Assembly: GCF_003815715.1 (NCBI RefSeq)
Contig: NZ_CP033922.1
Location: forward strand, 1,178,001-1,242,000
Length of the DNA stretch: 64,000 bases
DNA from: Chryseobacterium sp. G0162
GTDB taxonomy: Bacteria > Bacteroidota > Bacteroidia > Flavobacteriales > Weeksellaceae
Reading direction: 5' to 3'
Part shown: positions 25,954 to 34,746 of the stretch, piece by piece
How positions within the stretch are numbered: position 1 is the stretch's first letter
Layout of the letters: each line of letters starts with the position of its first letter
The notes under the pieces: model-generated
Database searches by the model: none
What the model saw: the letters and a program-made list of their open reading frames with translations, nothing else
Told to the model about the DNA's origin: nothing
Position numbers and translations under genes: made by a program

Positions 25954-25967
25954 TATTTTTTAATTAT

Positions 25968-28900
25968 TTAAGATTGTACGAAAAATTTACTTTCCTCATC
26001 TTCCGGATCCAAGGAAGGATTTGAATGTCCTGCATTGGACATTACTGCTGCAAAAAAATGCGGAACCAAAAGCAGAATGGTAAGAGTGGATGCGATGATA
26101 CCACCGATAACAGCTCTACCAAGTGGAGCAACCTGCTCAGAACCTTCCCCGATACCGATTGCCATAGGAATCATCCCGGCAAGCATCGCCAAAGCGGTCA
26201 TCAGTACAGGGCGGAGTCTGGACGCCGCTGCCATTCTCGCAGAATGAAGCGCACTGATATGGTAATGTTTACGGTAGTACTCTGCCTGATTGATAAGTAA
26301 TACGGCATTTGAAACCGAAACACCGATGGACATAATCATCCCCATATATGACTGGAGGTTGAGCGTACTGCCGGTAATGAAAATCAAAACAAGACTTCCC
26401 ACGATCACGGAAGGAATCACGGAAAGAACAACAAAAGGTACTTTAAATGACTGATAATAAGCAGAAAGCATTAGGAATATCGCTAGTACTGCCGCCAAAA
26501 GTCCCATTGCAAGACTGTCGAGTGTATCATCCAGTAGCTGCAGTGTGCCTTCTGTCCAGACAGAAACACTTTTTGGAGGTTTTCCGGTCTCACTGATGGC
26601 ATTTTTTACCGCTTTGGAAGCAGAGCCCAGGTCTTTTCCGTACACATTTCCGATAATTGTTACATATCTCATAGGTCCCTTTCGGTTGACCTGTGCAGGT
26701 GCGGTCGTTTTTTTAACTGTAGCGATATCTTCAAGAACGGGTCTCGGGCTGTCTTTTTTCAGTGGAAGTGATTTCAGGATCTCTTCAGAGTTCATTATAC
26801 TTTCTGGAATCTGGACCTGTGTCTGAAAGACAAGTCCTGATTTTGGGTCGACCCAGAGGTTCTTGTCGGTGTAGCGGGTTGAAGAGGTAGCGGTCACAAG
26901 ACTGCGTGTCACATCCTGCATCGTCAGTCCGAACTGCGCAGCGAGATTTCGGTCTACGTTGATCTGTAACGTCGGATATTGAAGTGGCTCTGCAATGCGG
27001 ACGTCTCGCAGGAAATCGTTGCTTTTCAGCTTTTCCTCTATTTTTTTTGCGTGAGATGCCGCCAGTTTCAGATTCGGAGATCCTACCTTGATTTCTATCG
27101 GGGTCATCGATCCCTGTCCAATAATTTTTTCGGTAAGTTCCATCGGTTCAAAATTGATTTGTGCTTCAGGATGCTTTTCAGCAATCTTCTTGCGGATCTT
27201 TTCTTTCAGATCTTCCATAGACCCTGAAAAGATCTCCTTATTTACAGAAACCTGCAAAACAGACTGGTGTGTTCCGTTGGTGAAAAGAAATATGGGATTG
27301 ATCGGCGTTGCTGCCGGATGTAAACCGACATAGGCCGAACTGATGCTGACCGCATTTTCCGGCAAAATACCTTCAATATCTTTGAGAATATCCTTCACCA
27401 GCTTTTCAGTTTTCTCCAGACGGCTTCCCTGTGGCGCATCAATTCTCATCTGAAAATCACCGCTGTTGGAAAGAGGCATAATATCGGTTCCCAATGAGCG
27501 CATCATTAAAAATATTAAAAGGCCCGAGAAAATGATATAGGCCGAAAACAATACCAAAGTCCTTCCCGACCATTTTCTCATTTTGTGACTGTAGCCCGTT
27601 CTGAATCGATAGAAAAAACTCCTGTTTTTAACATAATGCTTCTCAATATGCTTATTCTTCATCATCCAGTTAGCCAGGATCGGAACGAAGGTCTGGGATG
27701 CCAGAAAGGAAGCTATCATTGCGAATGCAACTGCAAAAGAAAGCGGAAGAAACATATCTTTTGGAATGCCCGTCATAATGAAGGCAGGCGTAAGAACGGC
27801 CAGAATACATAATAATATCAGCACCTTCGGAATGGAAATTTCAAGTACTGCATCAAGAATGGCTTTGGGTTTGGTTTTCCTCATTTCCATATGCTGGTGG
27901 ATATTCTCGATCGTGACCGTAGCTTCATCTACCAAAATTCCGATGGATAGGGCTAACCCACTCAAGGTCATTATATTAATAGTATATCCTGCAAAATAGA
28001 GCACACAGACGGCTGTTAATATTGCTATGGGAATTGTAAAGACCACGATCAGTGCACCTCGAAGGTCACCAAGGAAAAGAATAATGACCAGTCCTGTAAA
28101 AAGTGCACCCAAAAGTCCTTCATGAATTAGATTTGAAAGGGAACGTTCAATATATTTTGACTGGTCAAATTCATAACTCACCTTCGCATCATCCGGAAGC
28201 TGATCTCTCAGTTTTGGCATTGCTTTTTTTAGATTTTCAACTGCTGTCAGTGTTGAAGCATCTGATTTTTTGATCACCGGGAGATACACAGAGCGTTTCC
28301 CATTGACCAATGCATATCCAGATGTCTGGTCAGCTCCATCCTGAACATTGGCTACATCACCCACGTAAAGAGTTCTACCGTCTTGGGTCTTTATCGGGAT
28401 TTTAAGAAACTCCGCAGGATCTTTGGCTATGGAATTGATCGGTGCCATATAATTCGTTTCGCCCATTCTGATATTTCCTGCTGGCGAAGGATGGCTGCTT
28501 TTTGTGATCGCCAAAGTAATTTCTTCCGGACTTAGTCCGTTACTCTGCATTGCAGCCGGGTCAATATTTACAACGATCGAACGGATGTTACCCCCAAAAG
28601 GTGCCGGAGCCGTAATACCGGGAATCTCAACAAACATCGGCCGGATTTTGGTTAGGACCATTGTCTGAAGCTCTGTTACAGAGTGATTGTCACTTTCAAA
28701 GACAAGTTGACCGACCGGGAGTGAATTACCGTCAAACCGCACAACCATAGGCGGTACTGCACCGGGTGGTAAAAATCCCATTGCCCGTGAAACCTGCGTG
28801 GAAACCTCACCTGCAGCCTGCGCCATATCGGTGCCTGGATAAAAGGTCAGTTTCATTAAGGTCAGTCCCTGAACACTTTTGAAATCAATATTCTTGACAC

Positions 28901-29126
28901 CATTCACAAAGAGTAAAACTTTTTGAAATTCATTGGACATAAAACCATCCATATATTGAGGTGAAAGCCCTCCGTAAGGCATCGCAATATACATTGACGG
29001 CAACTCTACCTCCGGGAAAATATCTACTTTTATTTTTTTTATAGCTGTAAGCGAAAGCACAATGACCGACAGGAAAACGACCATGACGGCAATGGGCTTT
29101 CTGAGCGCAAAACGTATTAAATTCAT
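25968..29126 (-). CDS. RND efflux pump (AcrB/CzcA-type inner-membrane transporter)
   Basis: A 1,052-residue transporter with the twelve-helix RND fold. The first helix is RFALRKPIAVMVVFLSVIVL. Porter-domain repeats PGTDMAQAAGEVSTQVSRAM and the TM4 motif GILVDEATVTIENIH follow. The TM4 motif carries a single Asp followed by Glu, unlike the paired Asp of AcrB. The second repeat includes GMIMSIGVSVSNAVLLIN and the C-terminal TM10-12 LRPVLMTALAMLAGMIPMAIG. The substrate range cannot be read from sequence. Heavy metals, organic compounds or, given the neighbours, sulfur species are possible. It lies between the TolC-like gene (9 bp) and the adaptor gene (14 bp). Confidence 0.92.
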   Translation of the reverse strand: MNLIRFALRKPIAVMVVFLSVIVLSLTAIKKIKVDIFPEVELPSMYIAMPYGGLSPQYMDGFMSNEFQKVLLFVNGVKNIDFKSVQGLTLMKLTFYPGTDMAQAAGEVSTQVSRAMGFLPPGAVPPMVVRFDGNSLPVGQLVFESDNHSVTELQTMVLTKIRPMFVEIPGITAPAPFGGNIRSIVVNIDPAAMQSNGLSPEEITLAITKSSHPSPAGNIRMGETNYMAPINSIAKDPAEFLKIPIKTQDGRTLYVGDVANVQDGADQTSGYALVNGKRSVYLPVIKKSDASTLTAVENLKKAMPKLRDQLPDDAKVSYEFDQSKYIERSLSNLIHEGLLGALFTGLVIILFLGDLRGALIVVFTIPIAILTAVCVLYFAGYTINIMTLSGLALSIGILVDEATVTIENIHQHMEMRKTKPKAILDAVLEISIPKVLILLCILAVLTPAFIMTGIPKDMFLPLSFAVAFAMIASFLASQTFVPILANWMMKNKHIEKHYVKNRSFFYRFRTGYSHKMRKWSGRTLVLFSAYIIFSGLLIFLMMRSLGTDIMPLSNSGDFQMRIDAPQGSRLEKTEKLVKDILKDIEGILPENAVSISSAYVGLHPAATPINPIFLFTNGTHQSVLQVSVNKEIFSGSMEDLKEKIRKKIAEKHPEAQINFEPMELTEKIIGQGSMTPIEIKVGSPNLKLAASHAKKIEEKLKSNDFLRDVRIAEPLQYPTLQINVDRNLAAQFGLTMQDVTRSLVTATSSTRYTDKNLWVDPKSGLVFQTQVQIPESIMNSEEILKSLPLKKDSPRPVLEDIATVKKTTAPAQVNRKGPMRYVTIIGNVYGKDLGSASKAVKNAISETGKPPKSVSVWTEGTLQLLDDTLDSLAMGLLAAVLAIFLMLSAYYQSFKVPFVVLSVIPSVIVGSLVLIFITGSTLNLQSYMGMIMSIGVSVSNAVLLINQAEYYRKHYHISALHSARMAAASRLRPVLMTALAMLAGMIPMAIGIGEGSEQVAPLGRAVIGGIIASTLTILLLVPHFFAAVMSNAGHSNPSLDPEDEESKFFVQS

Positions 29127-29135
29127 TCTAAAATT

Positions 29136-30503
29136 TTAAAGTTGGGTAAATAAATAATCAAAATCGCCGGTGAGTTCAGCCTTTGCTATGACCTGCTCCC
29201 AGAATTCTTTTGCGGCATCGATCTGACTTTTTTCTGCATTTTCAAGAATCTGACGGATCTGTAACAGTTCAGTGAGGGTAATAAGACCACTCTTGTATCT
29301 TGCTACATACATTTCGTAGGCATCTGATGCGCCTTTCACAGAAGCACTTTCTTTCTTAAGTTGTTTTTGCTGTTCTACAATCCTGCTTTCAAGGGCTTTA
29401 ATCTCAGTCTGCATTGATAGCTGATACTGGTTTTCGAGATAACCCAGACGTTCCGCTTCTTTTGACAGCATATTGGCTTTTTGCCTGTTCGTATGAAGAC
29501 TGCTGATATTCCACGTCAATCCAAGTCCAACAAGAGCATTGTTGGCAGAATTGGAGAAACCATCGGTAAATTTCCCTGAGACATTGCCATATGGATCGGA
29601 TCCTGAACCTCTGTAAGCATAACCTCCCAAGATCTTAAGCGACGGAAGTGATGATCTTCTCTCTGTTTCCGCTTTGGTCTGATAGTATTCGGACTCCTGA
29701 TGGATGGACTTTAAAAAAGGATGTGATGGATTAACCTTCTCACTGTTAAAAGAATTTATTTCAGGGTCAAGAAAATGACTGACCTGGTAATCCTCTACTT
29801 TAAAATTATCAATGTAAAATTCCTTAAGTTTTTCTGTGGCTGCCTGCTGCTTTCCAAACCAATTATCTTGCATTGCCAATGCCTGAACGTACGATGAATA
29901 GGTAAGTACAGAATCTGCTTCCGGTTTGAGACCGGCACGCGAAAGGGCTTTGCTTGAACTGTGGATTTCTTCGAGCCTCGTCGAGTTTCTCTCTGCCCAT
30001 CTGAGCTTGGCGCCATTAAAGACATAGTCAAGATAACGTTGTGATAGCAATTTTTTGAGCCTCAGCAAATAGGATTCTTTATCTGTCCTGAGCTTTTGTG
30101 TGAACTCATTTGCTGATCTTTCCTCGGATCTCTGACGCCCGAAGTTGTAGATCTCGTACTCCGCAATGGCTGAGCCGAAATTGTTTGAGGATAAAGAGGA
30201 GCCCGAATTCCTGTTTCCGGAAACATTAAAAAAACCGGACTGTGGGAAAAAACCACCACTGCTTCCCTCTAATGTTCCGTAGGTATTTTGATATTGAAGC
30301 TTTACCTGTGGTAATGCCTTGGATTTTACTGTCTCTTCGTTATATTCTGAAGATTCTATTGCAGACTCGGCTGCACGGATCCCTGAATAGTTTTTTTGTG
30401 TTTCTGTCCATATTTTACCCAAAAGTGATTCTTGCTGGGCATAAAGGACAGACTTCTGAGTAATCAGCCCAAAAATAAGGACTGAAAGACTTTTTCTTAT
30501 CAT
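29136..30503 (-). CDS. TolC family outer-membrane efflux protein
   Basis: A 455-residue protein with a signal peptide (KSLSVLIFGLITQKSVLYAQ). Two OEP repeats of long helices are visible: WTETQKNYSGIRAAESAIES and, in the second repeat, YEMYVARYKSGLITLTELLQ, the typical F/Y-K-x-G-L-x-T/S-L-x-x-L signature. It forms the outer-membrane channel of the tripartite pump with the two downstream genes. Positions 30504-30607 contain the promoter region between it and the divergent-looking but same-strand small protein gene. Confidence 0.9.
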   Translation of the reverse strand: MIRKSLSVLIFGLITQKSVLYAQQESLLGKIWTETQKNYSGIRAAESAIESSEYNEETVKSKALPQVKLQYQNTYGTLEGSSGGFFPQSGFFNVSGNRNSGSSLSSNNFGSAIAEYEIYNFGRQRSEERSANEFTQKLRTDKESYLLRLKKLLSQRYLDYVFNGAKLRWAERNSTRLEEIHSSSKALSRAGLKPEADSVLTYSSYVQALAMQDNWFGKQQAATEKLKEFYIDNFKVEDYQVSHFLDPEINSFNSEKVNPSHPFLKSIHQESEYYQTKAETERRSSLPSLKILGGYAYRGSGSDPYGNVSGKFTDGFSNSANNALVGLGLTWNISSLHTNRQKANMLSKEAERLGYLENQYQLSMQTEIKALESRIVEQQKQLKKESASVKGASDAYEMYVARYKSGLITLTELLQIRQILENAEKSQIDAAKEFWEQVIAKAELTGDFDYLFTQL

Positions 30504-30607
30504 TGTATGAAAGATTAACAGTTACCGAAATGATTCCGATAAGGATTAATAAAAATTTAAAATCAATCGTTTGAGTCTCTACAAGAAGAGACCAATTAAA
30601 TTTTAAA

Positions 30608-30976
30608 TCAAATGATAAGTTTGCGGTATTGTATGAAGATGGGAACCGTAATTCCAATTTTGGAAGTACTGTAAAATGGATGTTCTCTAAGATTTATAAA
30701 CAGAAATGCCCCTGCAAATAGAATGAATGTAAATGCAGCAAGCTCCTGAAATTCCGCCACTGAAAAATGGGTATCATTTTTAGCGGTAATTTCTCTTTCC
30801 TTGCAAAAGTTGCAGACAGAGGCCGTGGTTGTGTTGGTGGTAAATTTCTCCTTTGGTGCGGAGGTATGACTTTTAGCGGAAGGCTGCAGACTGAGTAGGT
30901 TTTTGATACCGTATTTTACAGCGCAGGAAGAAATTAAAATACATATAATGAAAAACATTGCAATAACGCTTTTCAT
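30608..30976 (-). CDS. Small membrane protein with CNFC motif, upstream of the efflux operon
   Basis: The start at 30976 (MKSVIAMFFIICILISSC) is preferred over 31009 because it opens a clean signal or anchor sequence with a cysteine near residue 18. The 122-residue product has a polar middle with CNFCKER and a transmembrane helix AFTFILFAGAFLFINL near the end. Small proteins with a signal and a CxxC motif are often encoded in front of RND metal pumps in flavobacteria and may bind the substrate. I do not recognise a named family with certainty. It is separated by about 105 bp from the TolC-like gene. Confidence 0.55.
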   Translation of the reverse strand: MKSVIAMFFIICILISSCAVKYGIKNLLSLQPSAKSHTSAPKEKFTTNTTTASVCNFCKEREITAKNDTHFSVAEFQELAAFTFILFAGAFLFINLREHPFYSTSKIGITVPIFIQYRKLII

Positions 30977-31073
30977 TATATGATTGGTATTTAATTTCTG
31001 ATAAGTCATTCCTGCAAATATAAATTTTTAATTACTAAGGTCAAAAACATTAACAGAATTTATATGAAATACA

Positions 31074-31778
31074 TTATTGTGCAATCTTGTTTTTCACTTC
31101 CTGCTCTGTTGCAAAACCTAAATTATCCCAGACTAATTTATCGTTTTTATACAGCTTCAGGACCGGTAGTGCAGAAACATTCAGTTCTTTGCAGAGTTCT
31201 GTATTTGCATCTGCATCTATTCTTAAAATTTTCACCTTATCCGGCATTTCAGCAGCCATCTTTTTAAGGTAAGGCTCCATCTTTTTGCAGGGAGCGCACC
31301 ATTCTGCATAAAAATCCACCAGAACGGGAGTATTGCTTTTCAACATTTCCTTATACTGGGCAAGACTAATTCCTGTAGCAGTTGATGCTTTGATCTCCGG
31401 AAGCTCAGCGTTCCTCCACTTCATCATTCCTCCCTGCATTTCATATACATTTTTAAAACCGATTTCCTGAAGTTTTGCAGCGGCGGCCGTACTTCTGGGT
31501 CCGCTCATACAATACACAAATACAGGTTTATCCTTATCGAGCGCTTTTGCTTTCTCTGTGAAGTCATCTGCATTCCAGTCGATGTTCATTGCACTTTTAA
31601 GATGACCGTTACGAAATTCTCCAGGTGTTCTTACATCAACCAATTGTGCATCTTTGGTCTGGTCCAATTTTTTAGAAAATTCTTTGGCAGGAAGACTGCT
31701 CTCGCTTTTGTTACTCTGAGCTTTTCCGCATCCTGTAATTGCGATGAGAAAAAATACAACGATTAGGTTTTTATACAT
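31074..31778 (-). CDS. Rhodanese-thioredoxin fusion lipoprotein
   Basis: A 234-residue lipoprotein (LIAITGC, cysteine 17). Residues 32-127 are a rhodanese domain with VDVRTPGEFRNGH and the active-site loop Cys90 in YCMSGPRS. Residues 138-234 are a thioredoxin domain with WCAPCKKM at 160-167 and the cis-proline in SALPVL. The fusion joins sulfane-sulfur transfer with thiol reduction, as needed to release sulfide or sulfite from a protein persulfide. It is likely anchored in the periplasm. It lies 1 bp downstream of a cytoplasmic-type thioredoxin gene and starts the sulfide run that continues to 34647. Confidence 0.88.
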   Translation of the reverse strand: MYKNLIVVFFLIAITGCGKAQSNKSESSLPAKEFSKKLDQTKDAQLVDVRTPGEFRNGHLKSAMNIDWNADDFTEKAKALDKDKPVFVYCMSGPRSTAAAAKLQEIGFKNVYEMQGGMMKWRNAELPEIKASTATGISLAQYKEMLKSNTPVLVDFYAEWCAPCKKMEPYLKKMAAEMPDKVKILRIDADANTELCKELNVSALPVLKLYKNDKLVWDNLGFATEQEVKNKIAQ

Positions 31779-31779
31779 T

Positions 31780-32076
31780 TTAAAGGTTTTGCTTGATTAA
31801 TCTTTCCAGTTCATCCGCCTGAAAAACACCGGATTGTTTCCATTTTACTTCTCCATTTTTCAAGATCATCAAAGTAGGAACACTTCGGATTCCGAATTGC
31901 GAGGCAACCGCCTGGTTTTTGTCGATGTCAATTTTAACAATGCTTGCTACATCACCAATATTCTTTTTGAGATCCTGAAGAATAGGCGCCTGCATTTTGC
32001 ATGGACCGCACCATTCTGCAAAGAAATCTACCAATACGGGTTTCTCCTGACTGATTAGTTCCTGAAATTTATTCAT
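31780..32076 (-). CDS. Thioredoxin
   Basis: A 98-residue single-domain thioredoxin without a signal peptide. It has VDFFAEWCGPCKMQAP with the classical CGPC site, KIDIDKNQAVASQFGIRSVPTL with cis-proline, and FQADELERLI at the end. It is a second thioredoxin besides the core-genome copy at 42770 and shares only the fold motifs with it. Being inside the rhodanese/persulfide operon, it probably serves as reductant for persulfides formed by those enzymes. Confidence 0.92.
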   Translation of the reverse strand: MNKFQELISQEKPVLVDFFAEWCGPCKMQAPILQDLKKNIGDVASIVKIDIDKNQAVASQFGIRSVPTLMILKNGEVKWKQSGVFQADELERLIKQNL

Positions 32077-32086
32077 TTTTCAGATT

Positions 32087-32320
32087 TTATTTGATTTCTT
32101 CATATTCAACCTTATCCCCATTTTTTTTTGAATTTCTTGTTGGGACAGAACAGTTTCCCGCAGCACAACAGCCGATATTGAATAGTGGCATTACAACAAA
32201 AACCATTCCGACAGCCACCAAAATCCACATTCCAGATTGTGTGGCTTCTACAACAAGGAAAATTCCCATTGCCAGACGAAGCAACCTTACAAAGTTCCAG
32301 TTTTTAAATAAATTATCCAT
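32087..32320 (-). CDS. Small membrane protein, DUF2892-like
   Basis: A 77-residue protein with two transmembrane helices: LLRLAMGIFLVVEATQSG and MWILVAVGMVFVVMPLFN. A short cysteine-containing segment GCCAAGNCSV and a basic tail follow. This is the pattern of the YgaP-like small membrane proteins that accompany rhodaneses in sulfide detoxification operons. The cysteines could carry or sense sulfur. It is 8 bp upstream of the methyltransferase gene's end and 10 bp from the thioredoxin gene, so clearly in the operon. Confidence 0.7.
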   Translation of the reverse strand: MDNLFKNWNFVRLLRLAMGIFLVVEATQSGMWILVAVGMVFVVMPLFNIGCCAAGNCSVPTRNSKKNGDKVEYEEIK

Positions 32321-32328
32321 ACTTTTCT

Positions 32329-32940
32329 TTATCTTTTTGTACCAAAAAAGCGTACAACCGAAGCTTTTCCTTTGTGATAAGCGCCTTCACTCAGTATGGT
32401 TTCGGAAATATATGCTTCCTGAAAATCGAAATCGGAAAAATCAGTTTTCAGTTCTTCTAAATCATAAAGCATTTCCCAATGTTTTGGTCCGCCTGCATTT
32501 GGATTTTCGTCTTGAAATTTAGAATGCTCTTTACTGAAACCTTCCAGAATAATTCCCCCACCTTTCTTCACAAGCGATGAAAACCATCTGTGCAAATCCC
32601 GCCTCAATATTTCAGGAAAATGGGCAAAAACCATTACTAAAAGGTCAAAACTTTCTTTTTTATAACCTATTGTATCTGCCGAAACCGTTGTGTAATTTAT
32701 TTTCACCGAGTTTATTTCAGCAAGCTGCATCGCTTTCTTTTTGCCTTCTTCACTTTGGTCAAAAGCCTCAACTTCAAAACCCTGAATTGCCGCATAAACA
32801 GCATTCCTACCCTCTCCTTCAGCAGGAAAAAGAGCTTTTCCGGGAGTGAGTTCAGCCAATTTTTCGGCAAAATAGATATTTGGTTGATCTCCGTACACAA
32901 AATCTGACTGGCGGTATCTTTCGTCCCAAAAATCTTTCAT
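32329..32940 (-). CDS. SAM-dependent methyltransferase (TehB/TPMT-like)
   Basis: A 203-residue class I methyltransferase. Motif I is ALFPAEGEGRNAVYAA, motif II is VEAFDQSEEGKKKA, and FDLLVMVFAHFP and GGGIILEGFS form motifs IV and V. The N-terminal WDERYRQSDFVYGDQPN is the signature of the TehB/thiopurine methyltransferase-like group. Such enzymes can methylate tellurite, selenium or thiol compounds. It overlaps the rhodanese gene by one base. Location in a sulfide operon suggests S-methylation of sulfide or a thiol, but the substrate is unproven. Confidence 0.82.
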   Translation of the reverse strand: MKDFWDERYRQSDFVYGDQPNIYFAEKLAELTPGKALFPAEGEGRNAVYAAIQGFEVEAFDQSEEGKKKAMQLAEINSVKINYTTVSADTIGYKKESFDLLVMVFAHFPEILRRDLHRWFSSLVKKGGGIILEGFSKEHSKFQDENPNAGGPKHWEMLYDLEELKTDFSDFDFQEAYISETILSEGAYHKGKASVVRFFGTKR

Positions 32941-33254
32941 TATTGTTCCGTTAGTTTTATCATATTCTGTACACTGCCACCGTTGAGAACATTCGTGATT
33001 CCGTTTCGTTCCAATGTTCCTTTTGCCATTGCGCTACGGTTTCCACTTCTACAGAAAACAATGATGTTTTTCTTATTCCTGAACTTGGAAATCTGGTCTT
33101 TGACGACATCCAAAGGTATATTAACAGCCCCTTCAGCACTTCCCGAAGCAAATTCTACGGGCGTTCTTACATCTACCAAAAAAGCACCTTCTCCCAACGC
33201 AGTTTCCAGCGCAGCATTGTCTTTTTTTCCGAATAACATTGATAATAAATCCAT
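32940..33254 (-). CDS. Single-domain rhodanese
   Basis: A 104-residue rhodanese with LVDVRTPVEFASGSAEGAVNIP and the active-site loop VFCRSGNRSAMA (cysteine near residue 69). It has no signal peptide and is cytoplasmic. The loop CRSGNRS fits the small GlpE/CstA-like sulfurtransferases. It lies 1 bp downstream of the persulfide dioxygenase gene and probably passes sulfane sulfur to or from it. Confidence 0.9.
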   Translation of the reverse strand: MDLLSMLFGKKDNAALETALGEGAFLVDVRTPVEFASGSAEGAVNIPLDVVKDQISKFRNKKNIIVFCRSGNRSAMAKGTLERNGITNVLNGGSVQNMIKLTEQ

Positions 33255-33255
33255 C

Positions 33256-34647
33256 TTAATTTTTTACAGGGTTTGCTTTTTCTGTCCATTCTTTCATTCC
33301 GCCAGAGAAATTTTTGACGTTCTCAAAACCGTTTTTCTTCAGTAGAGAATAGGCAATTGCTGCTCTGTCGCCACTTTGACAATGAATTACAATTGGTTTT
33401 TCATGGGAAATTTTATCCAGATTATCCTCCAAAGTTCCCACAAAGACATTCTCAGCATTCTCAATACGTCCTGCGTCATATTCGGTTTTATTTCTTACAT
33501 CAACCACCTGAATATTATCTCTGTTCAGATAAGATTTGAATTCCTCAATATCAATAATATCGGCAGTCTGTAATTCTAAGTCTAAATTTTTCACGTCATC
33601 AATATAGCCCATCATTTGATCCATCCCGATTCTCATCAGTTTTCTGGTAAGATCTTCCATTTGTTCTTCCTGAGCAACCAAAATAAACGGCTCGGAATAA
33701 TTGACAATCCATCCCATCCACGTGGAAAATGAATTATTACCCTGAATATTGATGCTGTTTGGTATAAAACCTTGGGCAAAATCTACTTTATTTCTCGTGT
33801 CTATAATTTTAACTCCATTTTGATAAGCTTTCAAAAATTCTTCTTTGGAAAGTTTCGGATGTTTTGGAACTTCTTTTAATAAAGGTCTTTCCACTTTGTT
33901 GAGTTTTTTCATCATTGCAAAATATTTTGGAGGTTCCGGCTGTCCTTCCAGCAGATATTCTACAAAACCTTCCTCATCTTCTTCATATTGAAAAGCCCAG
34001 TTTCTGATTTTTTCATAACCTACCGTTGAACTCGGAACTGCACCCAAAGCTTTTCCGCAAGCCGAACCTGCACCGTGTCCCGGCCAAACTTGGATAAACT
34101 CCCGCAATCTGCTAAAATCCTGAACAGAATGAAACATTTCTTTCGCTCCTTTTTCCTGAGTTCCTGTAATTCCGGCCGCCTTCTCCAATAAATCTGGTCT
34201 TCCTATATCTCCCACAAAAACAAAATCTCCTGTAAAAATCATCACCGGTTCGTCCGTTGCAGGATGATCGGTCAATAAAAAGCTGATGCTTTCCGGCGTA
34301 TGTCCCGGCGTGTGAATGACTTTTAAAGTTAAATTTCCAACTTTAATGATATCTCCATTCGTTAATCCGGTATGTGGAAACTGATATTGCCAATCTTCAC
34401 CACCTTCATCCGAAAGATACATTTTTGCACCCGTCACTTCCGCAAGTTCTCTAGAACCCGACAAAAAATCGGCGTGAATATGAGTTTCTGTAATATGTGT
34501 AATCGTGAGATTATTTTCTTTGGCAATCTGAAGATAGGTATCGATATCTCTTTTGGCATCGATAACAATGGCTTCACCTTTTGCCTGACATCCTATTAAA
34601 TAGCTAGCCTGCGCAAGGCTCTTATCATAAATATGCTGAAAAAACAT
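33256..34647 (-). CDS. CstB-like persulfide dioxygenase-rhodanese
   Basis: A 463-residue, three-domain protein. Residues 1-245 are a metallo-beta-lactamase-fold persulfide dioxygenase with THITETHIHADFLSG, HTPGHTPESIS, FTGDFVFVGDIGRPDL and VWPGHGAGSACG, which hold the non-heme iron ligands. Residues 265-360 are a rhodanese-like domain without the catalytic cysteine. Residues 370-463 are an active rhodanese with VDVRNKTEYDAGRI and CQSGDRAAIA. This is the CstB arrangement, which oxidises persulfides and yields thiosulfate. It is the first gene of the run down to 31074. A Crp-type site lies about 80 bp in front of its start. Confidence 0.92.
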   Translation of the reverse strand: MFFQHIYDKSLAQASYLIGCQAKGEAIVIDAKRDIDTYLQIAKENNLTITHITETHIHADFLSGSRELAEVTGAKMYLSDEGGEDWQYQFPHTGLTNGDIIKVGNLTLKVIHTPGHTPESISFLLTDHPATDEPVMIFTGDFVFVGDIGRPDLLEKAAGITGTQEKGAKEMFHSVQDFSRLREFIQVWPGHGAGSACGKALGAVPSSTVGYEKIRNWAFQYEEDEEGFVEYLLEGQPEPPKYFAMMKKLNKVERPLLKEVPKHPKLSKEEFLKAYQNGVKIIDTRNKVDFAQGFIPNSINIQGNNSFSTWMGWIVNYSEPFILVAQEEQMEDLTRKLMRIGMDQMMGYIDDVKNLDLELQTADIIDIEEFKSYLNRDNIQVVDVRNKTEYDAGRIENAENVFVGTLEDNLDKISHEKPIVIHCQSGDRAAIAYSLLKKNGFENVKNFSGGMKEWTEKANPVKN

Positions 34648-34718
34648 AATGTAATTTTTTAGGGTTATACTTTTTTAATATTATAGTACAAATTTCGGGG
34701 TTTACAAAGTGTTATACC

Positions 34719-34736
34719 GCTACTTTTGTTACATAA
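34719..34736 (-). promoter_or_regulatory. Crp-type site before the persulfide dioxygenase gene
   Basis: The plus strand reads GCTACTTTTGTTACATAA. The same core ACTTTTGTTACATAAG occurs at 39585 and close variants lie at 37320 and 38590, always before genes on the minus strand. The site is about 70-90 bp upstream of the start at 34647. Confidence 0.65.
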
Positions 34737-34746
34737 GTTAAATTTT

